The position numbers and the translations under genes are program-made. Positions 9,021 to 17,687 of a DNA stretch of 64,000 nt are shown here, piece by piece; the stretch's first letter is position 1; the number at the start of each line of letters is the position of its first letter. The DNA comes from Streptomyces tendae (GTDB taxonomy: Bacteria; Actinomycetota; Actinomycetes; Streptomycetales; Streptomycetaceae): assembly GCF_014650435.1 (NCBI RefSeq), contig NZ_BMUY01000007.1:310001-374000 (forward strand), given 5' to 3'. The notes under the pieces are model-generated. The model was given only the letters and a program-made list of their open reading frames with translations. It searched no databases and had not been told where the DNA came from.

Positions 9021-9042
9021 CCTCTGTCCGGTGGACAACGGG

Positions 9043-9075
9043 TTGTGGGCCCCGTCTACGTGGCGGGGCCCACAA
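9043..9075 (+). terminator. Hairpin terminator after xylanase gene
   Basis: Perfect 12-bp arms TTGTGGGCCCCG and CGGGGCCCACAA around a 9-nt loop, beginning 22 bp after the xylanase stop codon. Confidence 0.85.
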
Positions 9076-9486
9076 TCACTGCCGGTCGGTGCCGGAACCG
9101 CGGAGTTGTTCCGGCCGCCACGAGTCCTGCGCACCCGGCACAGAGACTCCTCGCCGGCCTCCTGCTCATCCGCACCTTTGCGGACCGGCGTCCCACTGAC
9201 CTGAGCTGCTCGCACGACCGTCCGGGTCCCGCCTTGGCTCAAACGTCGCCGGGGTTCACCACTGAGCCAGACCGATGTTCCCCGCCTCGGACACCAGCAA
9301 TGACGGCCGGGTCGGCAGTCACTCGATCAGTGCCGCGACGTGCGGGCAGAACGCGACGCTGGAACTTCTCGAGGAGAAGACCGGGATGCGCTACACGGAC
9401 TCCGCGCGAGCCCTGCCCCGGCCGCTGAACAGCACCTCCCATGAAACCCGCTCGACACGACACACCAGGAAGGGAATTATGGGCGG
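9076..9486. other. Intergenic stretch with only weak open frames
   Basis: Open frames here (for example 9275-9490) have no family resemblance I can name and poor ribosome sites. The stretch may carry the promoter of the downstream hypothetical gene or be eroded coding DNA. Confidence 0.45.
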
Positions 9487-9990
9487 GTGACATCGACCTC
9501 AGCAGCAGCACTCGCCCTACAGGACCATGCCGTCCTGTGGAGCATGGGCGAGATTCCTGCGGCCGACGTCGTCACTGGCGCCTGCGATGCGCTCATCGCC
9601 GGACTCGACAGCCCCGCCCTGCGAATGCTGGCCGCATGCACACGCGCTGAGGCGGATTACGACGTCCCCGACCTCCTTCCCCCAGCACTTGACGAACTGG
9701 GCCTCACCTTCCACCCGGCGGGCAGCGTTGCCGGACAGGAGGCCGCCGCACGAGCACTTGCCGCCCGAATGCTGGCCGGCGAGCTGACGCCACGCGAGCT
9801 GGTTTTCCGGATCCACCAGCGCTTCGGGCACGAACTGCCCTTGGTCGAAGGACTCGCCAACCTGGACGACGAGTACGACGTCCTCGAATACGGTGGCAGG
9901 ACGTCGGCGCAGGTCGACGCCGACGTTGTGGCGCAAGCTCTTCGGCTGACGCGGCATCCTCGCGTTGCACCCGAAAGCACGGTTCACTGA
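9487..9990 (+). CDS. Hypothetical protein, acidic, helical
   Basis: 167 residues from a GTG start. The composition is acidic and Ala/Leu-rich (segments such as LWSMGEIPAAD and LDDEYDVLEYGG) with no signal peptide or membrane segment; it is probably a soluble helical protein. I recognise no catalytic motif. The smooth amino-acid composition and codon use favour a real gene. It is followed by transposase debris. Confidence 0.6.
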   Translation: MTSTSAAALALQDHAVLWSMGEIPAADVVTGACDALIAGLDSPALRMLAACTRAEADYDVPDLLPPALDELGLTFHPAGSVAGQEAAARALAARMLAGELTPRELVFRIHQRFGHELPLVEGLANLDDEYDVLEYGGRTSAQVDADVVAQALRLTRHPRVAPESTVH

Positions 9991-10105
9991 GCTGAAGCAC
10001 ACCAGTGGGCCCTCGGGTTCGTACTGGAGAGACCTCGGCTTCCGTGATTCCCGAACCTCCGACTCGATGACGGCCATGTGACCCTCACGATCCCGGGTAC
10101 GGAGC

Positions 10106-10626
10106 GTGCAGTTCGGTCAGCAGCACGGCAGGCTGGCCGATGACCGGGCTGTGCTGGCCGGGATCGTGTATGTCCTGGCGCGCGGGCCGGGGCTACGGCT
10201 TCCGCATGTACTGCCGGCTCGCGTGGGAGCGCGGCATCGTTTTGAAGACTGCCCGACGTGGAGCCTCGCTCGACTCCGGCCCGGGCAGGGCTCGTTCCGC
10301 TGCTGGACAAGATCCCGGCAGTGGCAGGAGTAGTGGGCCGGCCGCGCAGGCGGCCCGACATGCTCTTCGCGGACCGCGGCTACGACCACGACAAGTACCG
10401 CCGGCTCCTGCGGCAGCGCGGGATCCGCCCGGTGATCGCCGAACGTGGCCAGCTGCACGGCACCGGCCTGGGCACCTTCCGCTGGGTCGTCGAGCGGACG
10501 ATCTCCTGGCTGCACGGCTTCCGACGCCTACGCATCCGGTGGGAACGACGCGACGACATCCACGAGGCATTCCTCGGACTCGCCGTTTGCCTGATCACCC
10601 ACCGGCACGTCCAGAGGCTTTGTTAA
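10106..10626 (+). pseudogene. IS5-type transposase remnant
   Basis: The 5' part (from about 10106) encodes LADDRAVLAGIVYVL, like the N-terminal region of Streptomyces IS5-group transposases. The next frame from about 10270 encodes the C-terminal half, with FADRGYDHDKYRRLL, IAERGQ, GTGLGTFRWVVERTISWLHGFRRL and a typical C-terminal helix. The middle with the first catalytic Asp is missing and the frames do not join. It is a decayed insertion element; clear terminal repeats were not found. Confidence 0.82.
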
Positions 10627-10649
10627 GGCCAGTAAGACTGCGTCAAGCG

Positions 10650-10880
10650 ATGAGAGAACTTGCCATCCGGACCACCCAGGACACGAACACGTCCCTGACG
10701 GTGCTCGTACCCCGGAGAATGTACGCCAACGCCCTGGGCAATCTCCTCCACCGGGGGACCGGCGAGAAGATGTTCATGACGCTGGAGGAACTGCCGCACG
10801 TCGCGGTGACGATTCTGCCCTTCAACGCGTCGCACGCCATGCGAGCCCTGGAAGCGGATCATTTGCCCGACCTCGACTGA
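10650..10880 (+). CDS. Short protein, possible DUF5753-like fragment
   Basis: 76 residues starting MRELAIRTTQD. The stretch LEELPHVAVTILPFNASHAMR resembles the VTVQVLPF region of the DUF5753 domain found C-terminal to XRE-type regulators in Streptomyces. No DNA-binding part is present, so it is likely a leftover piece next to the IS remnant rather than a working gene. Confidence 0.35.
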   Translation: MRELAIRTTQDTNTSLTVLVPRRMYANALGNLLHRGTGEKMFMTLEELPHVAVTILPFNASHAMRALEADHLPDLD

Positions 10881-10909
10881 ATGAGTAGGCGTCAGGCCGG
10901 TGGTGTGCG

Positions 10910-11386
10910 CTACCCCATGACCGCGCGGGTCGCGTCCAGAAACGCCAGCCGATTGTCCTCCCAGTGGTCGCGCACGCTCTCGCCGTCGGGCAAGCCCTCC
11001 CACACCGTCCGGCTGAGGTCGAGAAAGTACGCGCGTGCCGCGGCGTGCACGGACAGGGGGGAACTGGATGCGGATGAGCCGCTCCGCGACCCACAGCCTG
11101 TTCACAGCGTCCCGGGTCGTGAGGAACCAGGCGTCGGTCTCCTCCTACTCGGACGGCCGACTGAAGGCGGACCGTTCGGCCTCGCCCCCACCTCGATGAA
11201 CCGCTCCAGCAGTGCCCGCCGCTCCCCGCGCCGAGCCTCCGACAAGGCGATCTGCCGTCGTCGCTGTTCAGCGCGATCCGCCGGGAGTTGAGTCCTGTGC
11301 TGGACGAGGTAGGACAACGAGCCGCCGAGAACAACGCCGCCCAGCGATGTGAGGGACACCCAGGCCTGACCTGACATGGCGGTCAT
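10910..11386 (-). pseudogene. Frameshifted hypothetical membrane-anchored protein
   Basis: Three minus-strand frames can be stitched into one sensible protein. The first gives an N-terminal hydrophobic anchor (WVSLTSLGGVVLGGSLSYLV) and a charged helix (EQRRRQIALSEARRGERRAL). The second gives LWVAERLIRIQFP. The third gives AARAYFLDLSRTVWEG, then DNRLAFLDATRAVM and a stop at 10910. Two frame changes are needed, at about 11100 and 11050. It is a broken copy of a small protein with one N-terminal helix and unknown role. Confidence 0.7.
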
Positions 11387-11608
11387 CGCGCCATGCCGTC
11401 GATCTTCGAGACCATCTCGGTGTGGCTGGTGTGATCACGGCGTCCGAGCCGCCCTGGACAGCACCGTTCACCGGGCGGAGTCACGCGTCAGTTCGGCAAG
11501 GTGATCATCGAGCTACGGCGGGAAGGCGATGGTGGACGGAACCCTGTGCCCACCTGTGACCCCACAGTCGCCGCGCCGTCGAAGGTCTTGCTCTGCTGTG
11601 CGGTGGTG

Positions 11609-12163
11609 TCAGGTCGCGCCGAGGCCGTTCAGGAAGGTGGCGGCGACAAGATCGGCGGCCTGCGGGGGTTCCAGGTCGGGGAACCGATGGGCGACGGTGT
11701 CGACGAGTTCGTCCAGGACCGTCCGTGCCCATGCCGCGTCTACGCCCGCTCGCAGGTAGCCCTCGTCCAGCGCGCGGCGGATGAAGGCGTCGAGGCGCGC
11801 ACTCTGCTCCTCCCGGCGGACCCGGGCGGCGGGGTCTTTCTGCATCATCAGGCGCATGTCGACCGGCCATTCGCGGCTGACGGGGATGATTCCCTCCAGG
11901 TAGCGGTGGAGTGCAACCGGCAGGGGGGACTCGACCAGGCGGGCTTCGTCCAGAACGCTTTCGGCGGAGTCGAGCTTGGCTTGGAAAACGGCGCTGAGCA
12001 GGGCTTCACGGTTTGCGAAGCGGCGGTGGACGGTCGTCCGGTCCACTCCGGCGGCGCTGGCGATGGCCGCCATGGAGGCGCCCGGGTCCTCCGCCAGGAG
12101 TCGGGCTCCGGCATGGAGGACGGCAGTCAGGTTACGCGCGGCGTCAGCTCTCATGATGCCCAC
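11609..12163 (-). CDS. TetR family transcriptional regulator
   Basis: 184 residues with a helix-turn-helix near the N-terminus (SMAAIASAAGVDRTTVHRRF) and a helical ligand domain. It is divergent from the SDR gene at 12324 that carries an in-frame TAG. The AT-rich 160-bp spacer has two palindromes around ATCA/TGAT halves. It is the fourth SDR-TetR pair of the region; here the SDR partner looks broken. Confidence 0.86.
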   Translation of the reverse strand: MGIMRADAARNLTAVLHAGARLLAEDPGASMAAIASAAGVDRTTVHRRFANREALLSAVFQAKLDSAESVLDEARLVESPLPVALHRYLEGIIPVSREWPVDMRLMMQKDPAARVRREEQSARLDAFIRRALDEGYLRAGVDAAWARTVLDELVDTVAHRFPDLEPPQAADLVAATFLNGLGAT

Positions 12164-12195
12164 ATTCTACGAGCGAGCTTCACTTAGTTGATTAA

Positions 12196-12240
12196 CATCA
12201 CGCGTGAGATGCACCACTAGAGATTACCGCATCATTGATG
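12196..12240. promoter_or_regulatory. Two palindromes between TetR and SDR genes
   Basis: CATCACGCGTGAGATG at 12196-12211 (arms CATC/GATG around ACGCGT) and CATCATTGATG at 12230-12240 (perfect 5+1+5) share CATCA halves and lie in an AT-rich spacer. They are likely operators of the neighbouring TetR. Confidence 0.65.
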
Positions 12241-12323
12241 TTGCAGTTAGGTCGATTTCGTCTACAGTGAAGTTGCTGTCCCGCTCGGGGCGGTGAAGCA
12301 GATGACGAAACGAGGCACGCGTC

Positions 12324-13163
12324 ATGGCACGAACCTGGCTGATCACGGGGGGTTCGCAGGGTCTGGGCAGGGCCCTGGTGCTCGCGGCCCTGGAGGCCGG
12401 CGACAACGTTGTGGTGACTTCCCGCAAGCCTGAGGCACTGGCTTCCCTGCGGGCCGAGCACCCGGACCAGTTGGAGGCGGTAGCGCTGGACGTCACCTCC
12501 GCGTCGCAGTCCCGGGGAGTGGTGGCCGCGGCGGTGGAGCGGTTCGGATCGGTTGACGTCGTCGTCAACAACGCCGGCTACGCCACCAGCGGCTCGATCG
12601 AGGACTTTCCCGAGGACGAGTTCCGCGCACAGGTCGATACCAACCTGTAGGGCGTGGTCAACACGACCCGGGCGGTCCTTCCTGTCATGCGCCGCCAGCG
12701 GTCCGGGCACATCGTGCAGATCTCCTCAATCGGCGGACGTGTGGGTGGTACGCCGGGTCTGAGCGCCTACCAGACCGCGAAGTTCGCCGTCGAGGGATTT
12801 TCCGAGGCATTGGCGAACGAGGTGGCACCGTTCGGTGTCAAGGTCACCATCGTCGAGCCGGGCGGCATCCGCACCGGCTGGGCCACGGGTGCAGCGGAGC
12901 CTTCCGGTCCCGTGACCCCCGACTACGAGGAGACCGTGGGCCTCTGGATGGCCCGGTTCGCGGACTACGCCGGTAATGAGCCTGGTGACCCGGACCGCAT
13001 GGCCCACGCGATCATCGGCGCCGTGGACGCCGAGGAGCCCCCGCGCAGGCTGCTGCTCGGCAGCGACGCCCTGGAGATCGCGATCAGCGCGGAGGAAGGC
13101 CGTCTGGCCGAGGCCGGCAAGTGGGCCGAGGTCAGCCGTTCCACGGACTTCCCCGCCACCTGA
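12324..13163 (+). pseudogene. SDR gene interrupted by an in-frame TAG
   Basis: The frame runs from ATG 12324 (TGGSQGLGR, later NNAG) to a TAG at 12648-12650, then continues in the same frame to 13163 with the catalytic YQTAK and a normal C-terminus. Around the stop the text reads TNL-stop-GVVNTTRA, where relatives have Trp (TNLWGVV), so one G-to-A change (TGG to TAG) explains it. The whole would be 279 codons. It is either a nonsense pseudogene, a sequencing error or, less likely, readthrough. The TetR partner is divergent at 12163. Confidence 0.85.
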
Positions 13164-13260
13164 CGGCACTGTGCGGGGGCGGCAGCGGGCCGGTCGAAGC
13201 ACCGGATCCCCGGGCCGCCCGCGCCGACCGACCGCCGGTTCACAGGAGGAGCGAGAAACA

Positions 13261-13405
13261 ATGACCAAGACCTTTCTGATAGCCGGGGCCCGGGCGGCCG
13301 TGTCGTCACGGTGGCGCTCGCCGCGGGCCACAACGTGGTGGCGACCGACCTGGCGCCGACACGGTTCCCGCCCCCTGGGAGCACCGTGACCGGCTGTGCG
13401 TACGC
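13261..13405 (+). pseudogene. SDR N-terminal fragment
   Basis: After a GGAGG-like ribosome site, the ATG at 13261 opens MTKTFLIAGA, the first strand and turn of an SDR. A later frame reads AAGHNVVATDLAPTRFP, the second strand of the same fold. The frame breaks after about 12 codons and the rest of the SDR is absent. It runs straight into an aldehyde dehydrogenase tail, so it is a deletion relic. Confidence 0.7.
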
Positions 13406-13419
13406 GCCCTGGACGTGAC

Positions 13420-13649
13420 CGACCCGGCCTCCGCGTACGGCCTGTCCGGCGGTACCTGGACCGCTGATCCCGACCGCGCCCTGACCACAGCCCGTCGGCT
13501 GCGCACCGGCACCGTCACGCTGAACGGATCGCCGATCAGCTTCGACGGCCCTTTCGGCGGCTACAAGGCCAGCGGCCTCGGCCGTGAGCTACGGCAAGGC
13601 TGGTCCGACCGGCTACGTCGAGCACAAGTCGATCACCCGCACCCGGTAG
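13420..13649 (+). pseudogene. Aldehyde dehydrogenase C-terminal fragment
   Basis: The frame encodes YGLSGGTWTADPDRAL and later FDGPFGGYKASGLGRE, which is the conserved end of NAD-dependent aldehyde dehydrogenases (the xxFGGxKxSGxGRE region). A frame change near 13590 is needed to reach the normal ending GYVEHKSITRTR and its TAG at 13647-13649. The catalytic Cys and Glu part is missing. With the preceding SDR head it marks a deletion joining two genes. Confidence 0.78.
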
Positions 13650-13875
13650 TCCATGCTCTGTAGCCCGGACGGTTCACCCGACCGAGCAGACCGATTGCAC
13701 ACGGTGCGAGCGTGGACATCAGCCTCGTGCGACGAACAGCCGTCTCGCCGCCCCGGCGAGCAGCAACCCCCAGCGGGTGGGGAACCACCCTGACCGGCAG
13801 CCGAACCCTGGACGGCGCGTGGTGGCCAGGACCGCCGGCCCACCACCCCGCACGACCGACCGACAAGGAGCAGAG

Positions 13876-14268
13876 ATGAGTACCGACGACGACTACGAGC
13901 GGGCGCTGGACACCGCAAGCGAACTCCTGGGACAGCGCCTGGAACTCCCGATGAGTCCCGGCGAACCGGCCTCCGGAGCCGACTTCCGCAAGGTCGCGAC
14001 TGTGCACACGTTCGGGGACTCATGGACCCGTACCGCACTGTCGACGCACGACCGATCCCTGGTCTCTGTCGCCATCGCCGCGACGCTGGGCGCGTTCGAA
14101 CCGCTGCGCGGGCAGCTGCGCATCGCGCTCAACAACGGCGTCACTCAAGACGAGATCGTCGACCTCTTCATCCACCTCGCCGTCTACGCAGGAGCGGCCC
14201 GCGCCTTCGAGACATATCAGGTCGCCTTGTCCGTCTTCGCCGAGAACGCTTCGTCCGACCCCGTCTGA
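13876..14268 (+). CDS. Carboxymuconolactone decarboxylase family protein
   Basis: 130 residues, all helical, with the CMD core: RSLVSVAIAATLG, then LNNGVTQDEIVDLFIHLAVYAG. The protein has no cysteines, so it lacks the CxxC of the AhpD peroxidase branch and belongs with the gamma-carboxymuconolactone decarboxylase-like branch. The ATG at 13876 follows AAGGAG. Such proteins often sit near SDR genes; the substrate cannot be told. Confidence 0.85.
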   Translation: MSTDDDYERALDTASELLGQRLELPMSPGEPASGADFRKVATVHTFGDSWTRTALSTHDRSLVSVAIAATLGAFEPLRGQLRIALNNGVTQDEIVDLFIHLAVYAGAARAFETYQVALSVFAENASSDPV

Positions 14269-14471
14269 TTCTCCAGCATCCATGCCTGTGCGGGCAGGAG
14301 CCGGTCCCAGCCGACGGATCCCCCCACGACGCCCGCCTGCGCCTGATCCTCAGTGGTGCCGGCGTTCCCCGCGCCATGCTCGGCATCGCCCGCCTGAACA
14401 AACCTGCCCTGGCCGGGGAACAGGGATACGGGGTGATCAACCAGCACACCGTAGATCATTTACAGGACAAG

Positions 14472-15164
14472 TCATCCACCATGCAGCGCGGGCGATTCGC
14501 GGCGGACGGCCGTCAACTGTTGGGCCACCCTAGCTGGCCCTGACAAAGCCTCGGCGGCGGATTTCGGGTCACGGAGGAGGCTGGCGGTCACGCGGGTGTC
14601 CCGCTGGCATTCCTGCAGCTCGGTGGCCCGCCGTACCCCGGGATCGGGGTCGGCCGGCAGTGCCGACCGCTCGCCCGCCGACAGGGCGTCCCATGCACGC
14701 ACTGCTTCCCAGCGCGCTGCTTCACGGTGATGAGTGGCCATCGCTGCCACGGACGTTGGCGTCAGGTGGGGCGAGTCCAGCAGTGCCGCGCGTACGGAAT
14801 GATCAGGGTCGTCGAGCAGAGGGGCACACACGGCATCCGGGAGCGGCGCGACCTTGGCGCGCGGATCGTACACCTCGGGTCCGTATGCGAGAGCTGCCCG
14901 CACCTTGGGGGAAGGATCGTCCGCGAGCCGGGCCCGCTGTGCGGGCTCCGCCCTGGCACTCATGGCGAAATCGATCCGGACCCCCGGGTTCGGGTGGGCC
15001 AGGATCAGCGCGACGGCCGACTCGGGGAGTTTGGCCCGGTGAAGAACGTCACGGGGCGGACGGTCACCGTCTGCCCCGAAGGCGAGCAGGCGCAGCAGCA
15101 GAGGCGTCGGCAGCGCCGGATTCCGGGCCACTCCGTCCAGCGCGGAGGCATGGAGAGCCACCAT
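14472..15164 (-). CDS. Leucine-rich-repeat-variant/HEAT-like repeat protein, probably shortened
   Basis: About 230 residues from the ATG at 15164. It is built of short helical repeats with phrases such as VARNPALPTPLLLRLL, LAHPNPGVRIDFA and LADDPSPKVRAALAYGP, typical of Streptomyces LRV/HEAT-like scaffold proteins. The C-terminus ends abruptly in non-repeat sequence (ALHGG), so it may be cut relative to longer family members. No catalytic motif. Probably a cytosolic protein-protein scaffold. Confidence 0.7.
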   Translation of the reverse strand: MVALHASALDGVARNPALPTPLLLRLLAFGADGDRPPRDVLHRAKLPESAVALILAHPNPGVRIDFAMSARAEPAQRARLADDPSPKVRAALAYGPEVYDPRAKVAPLPDAVCAPLLDDPDHSVRAALLDSPHLTPTSVAAMATHHREAARWEAVRAWDALSAGERSALPADPDPGVRRATELQECQRDTRVTASLLRDPKSAAEALSGPARVAQQLTAVRRESPALHGG

Positions 15165-15699
15165 GATTCCTGCACCCCCGGTGTCTTCCTCGATCGGTCC
15201 GCGCCCATGATCCCGTATGGCATGCACGACATCTGCCGACCACCGCTGCACCGGTCCTTGAGGCTCTGACCAGCACAGATGCCCCAGAGGGGGGCTCCCA
15301 GGTCAACTGGCCCAACGGAAAGGCCGTGTTCGTGTCGGGCGTGCCGGCCGGTCGGGTGATGGTCCGGTCCGTCCTGCCGATGTCTGCCAGCTTTTGTCAG
15401 TGTCTATCGGTATCTATCGGTTTCGGTCGGCGGGTTGTTGGGGTGCTGGTGGGCCTGGGCAGGGGTGTGGGTGGGGCCGGTGTGGATGTGGCCGGTCGGT
15501 GTCGCCGGCTGCGTCTGCCCCGGGGTTTGGGCCTGTTGCGGGGCTGGGGGCTGGGGGGTGGGGGGCTGGGGGGGGTGGGGGGTGCGGGGGTGATGGCCGC
15601 GTGGGGTGTGGGGTGGCGGAGGGGGGCGGAGAGCGTGCGGCCGGGGCCCGGAGCACGCGTTCGGGCAGGGCGTTCGGGCGGGCCCTGGCCGGTGGCGGC
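15165..15699. other. Gene-free stretch with a long G-run region
   Basis: No believable gene between the repeat protein and the end of the next SDR. It has strong strand bias: 15541-15595 on the plus strand is nearly all G with short T/C breaks, a strong G-quadruplex candidate. Short repeats of TATCGGT lie near 15405-15422. Confidence 0.6.
15541..15595 (+). other. G-quadruplex-prone G-run cluster
   Basis: Many runs of four to eight guanines separated by one to three other bases on the plus strand, far beyond the local GC level. Such tracts can fold into quadruplexes and could stall polymerases. The minus-strand SDR ends about 105 bp away, so it may act near its 3' end. Confidence 0.6.
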
Positions 15700-16608
15700 T
15701 TAGGGGTTGAAGGGGATGCCGGTGTGTTGTTCGCTCACGGCCCACAGCCGTCTGCCCTGGGTGGGGTCGTCGGCGCTGGTGGGGAGTTTGGCGGGTTGGG
15801 GGGTGCCGGAGGTCTGGTCGCGTGCGGCGGGTCCGATGAAGCTGCCGGTCGGGGTGTTCGGGCTGGTTGCTGCGTACAGGGAGGGCCAGGCGGCGCCCTC
15901 GGCCGAGCCCATGAGCAGGCGGGCGGCGATCGGGGTGACGAGGCGGCTCAGGGTGCCGGTGCCGTGCTGCTGCAGGCCGGTCATCGCCGATCCCGGGTGG
16001 ACGGCGAGTGCCGTGACGGGAGTGTCTGCGGTGCGGCGCGCGAGTTCGAGGGTGTAGACGATGTTGGCGCGCTTGGACTTGGCGTAGGCGCCCATGGCGC
16101 GGTAGTTCTTCTCGCTCATCAGGTCGTCCAGCCTGCCGATAGGCCACCGTGCGGCGATGGCGCTGACGGTGACCACGCGTGGTGCCGGCGAGCGGAGTAC
16201 GGCGGGCCAGAGGAGGGCGTCGAAGGCGAAGTGGCCGAGGTGATTGGTGCCGACCGTCATCTCCAGGCCGTCGCGGGTGGTGCGCCGCTCGGGCAGGTTC
16301 ATCACGCCGGCGTTGTTGAAGAGGAGGTCGACGGTCTCGGTCTCGGCGATGCGGGTGGCCGCGTCGCGGACGCAGGAGAGGTCGGCGAGGTCGAGTACGA
16401 GGGTGTCCGTCCGGGCGCCGGGCGCCGTGGCGCGTACGGCCTCCGCGGCCTGGTCGAGCCTGGTTTGGCTGCGGCCGGCCAGGATGACGCGGGCTCCGTG
16501 CCGGGCGAGTGCGCGGGCGGTCTCGAGCCCGATGCCGCTGCTCGCGCCGGTGATCAGCGCGGTGCGGCCGGTCTGGTCGGGGATGTCGTCGGGTGTCCAG
16601 TGGTTCAC
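15700..16608 (-). CDS. SDR family oxidoreductase, retinol-dehydrogenase-like
   Basis: 302 residues from the GTG at 16608, preceded at good distance by AAGGAG (another GTG nine bases upstream is too close to it). It has TGASSGIGLETAR, NNAG in LLFNNAGVMNLP, a Ser in VSAIAA, and YAKSK as Tyr-x3-Lys. The length and the NHLGHFAF phrase match the retinol dehydrogenase/WW-domain-oxidoreductase-like branch of SDRs. It is divergent from the TetR gene at 17013 over three repeated operators. Confidence 0.88.
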   Translation of the reverse strand: MNHWTPDDIPDQTGRTALITGASSGIGLETARALARHGARVILAGRSQTRLDQAAEAVRATAPGARTDTLVLDLADLSCVRDAATRIAETETVDLLFNNAGVMNLPERRTTRDGLEMTVGTNHLGHFAFDALLWPAVLRSPAPRVVTVSAIAARWPIGRLDDLMSEKNYRAMGAYAKSKRANIVYTLELARRTADTPVTALAVHPGSAMTGLQQHGTGTLSRLVTPIAARLLMGSAEGAAWPSLYAATSPNTPTGSFIGPAARDQTSGTPQPAKLPTSADDPTQGRRLWAVSEQHTGIPFNP

Positions 16609-16927
16609 CGTGGTCACGCTCCTTGGGTGCGTTGTTCTCGTGCTCGGTCGTTGCGTTGCCCGGCGGGGCCGTGTCACCGGGCGGGGAAGTGCAGGGCCGG
16701 GGGTGTTCTCGGCGAGAGGCGGCTGCGGCGGGGTGCGGGACGGGGTGCGGGTGCATGCCGGGGGAGGCGCAGGTATGCACCGGGGCGGCCGTGAACGTCC
16801 TTCGGGCGCCGGTGCCGCGGCGTCCGCCCGCAGCGGGCGCACAGCGCCGGGACAGCCCGCGCGGGTGGCTTGGTCGGTGCGGCGCGCCGGCCCTGGTGCG
16901 CCGCCCGGAGACTCCCCACTCTTTTTC

Positions 16928-16999
16928 AGACCGGTGGTCTGTTCGGTCGTGGTCCCAACGTAGAAGACCGCTGGTCTGATGTCAAAAGACCGCCAGTCT
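16928..16999. promoter_or_regulatory. Three 13-bp TetR-type operators
   Basis: AGACCGGTGGTCT (16928-16940), AGACCGCTGGTCT (16965-16977) and AGACCGCCAGTCT (16987-16999) are near-identical palindromes of AGACC/GGTCT. They lie just before the TetR start and upstream of the divergent SDR. Three copies suggest cooperative or graded repression. Confidence 0.88.
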
Positions 17000-17012
17000 G
17001 TAGCCTGGGGTC

Positions 17013-17687
17013 ATGACGGACTTCCAGCGCGCACGCAGTGAGGAGCAGCGCGGGATACGGCGCCAGGCCATCCTCGACACCACTGCCGCCATGCTCGAGA
17101 CGATGCCCATCGGTGAGATCAGCTTGAACGAGCTGAGCCGCCGTGTCGGGCTGGCGAAGTCCAACGTGCTGCGCTACTTCGAATCGCGCGAGGCGATCCT
17201 GCTGGAACTGCTCGACCGTGCCTGGCAGCAGTGGGTGGCCTGCCTGCCTGCCCTGGCGCGCGCCGGCATCGACCAGGACGCTCCGGTGAGCCGGCGCACG
17301 GAGCAGTTCGCCGCCGTCGTCGCGGGCTCCCTCGCCCACCGCCGCGTCCTGTGCGACCTGCTCAGCGCGCAGGCGGGCGTGCTGGAGCACAATGTGTCCC
17401 CGCAGGCGGCCGCCCGCTACAAGCGTGCGGCCGTGGCCAACGTCGCCGGTATCGCGGCGCTGGCCCGCCGGTACCTTCCCGAACTGGGCGACGGCGCACC
17501 GCAGTTGACCGCAGCCATGATCATGTCTGTCGGTGCCGTGTGGACCCACGCGCGGCCCTCTGCGGCGATGCTCGCCGCCTACGAAGCCGACCCCTCACTG
17601 ACCGCGTTCAAGCTGGACTTCGTGACCGCCCTGCAGGAGATGCTGGCCACGCTCACCGCCGGCACCATCGCCCGCGCCCGCGCCTGA
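17013..17687 (+). CDS. TetR family transcriptional repressor
   Basis: 224 residues with a helix-turn-helix (ISLNELSRRVGLAKSNVLRYF, residues about 36-56) and a helical ligand domain. The ATG at 17013 lies 13 bp after the last of three AGACC palindromes, so it very probably represses itself and the divergent SDR at 16608. Confidence 0.88.
   Translation: MTDFQRARSEEQRGIRRQAILDTTAAMLETMPIGEISLNELSRRVGLAKSNVLRYFESREAILLELLDRAWQQWVACLPALARAGIDQDAPVSRRTEQFAAVVAGSLAHRRVLCDLLSAQAGVLEHNVSPQAAARYKRAAVANVAGIAALARRYLPELGDGAPQLTAAMIMSVGAVWTHARPSAAMLAAYEADPSLTAFKLDFVTALQEMLATLTAGTIARARA

Noticed and set aside
9275..9490. Small gene of 71 codons
   Set aside because: No ribosome site or family look; composition unlike neighbouring genes.
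15394..16794. Gly-rich plus-strand frame suggesting a PE-PGRS-like or structural protein
   Set aside because: It is the antisense of the SDR gene and the G-run tract; no ribosome site or known repeat protein match.
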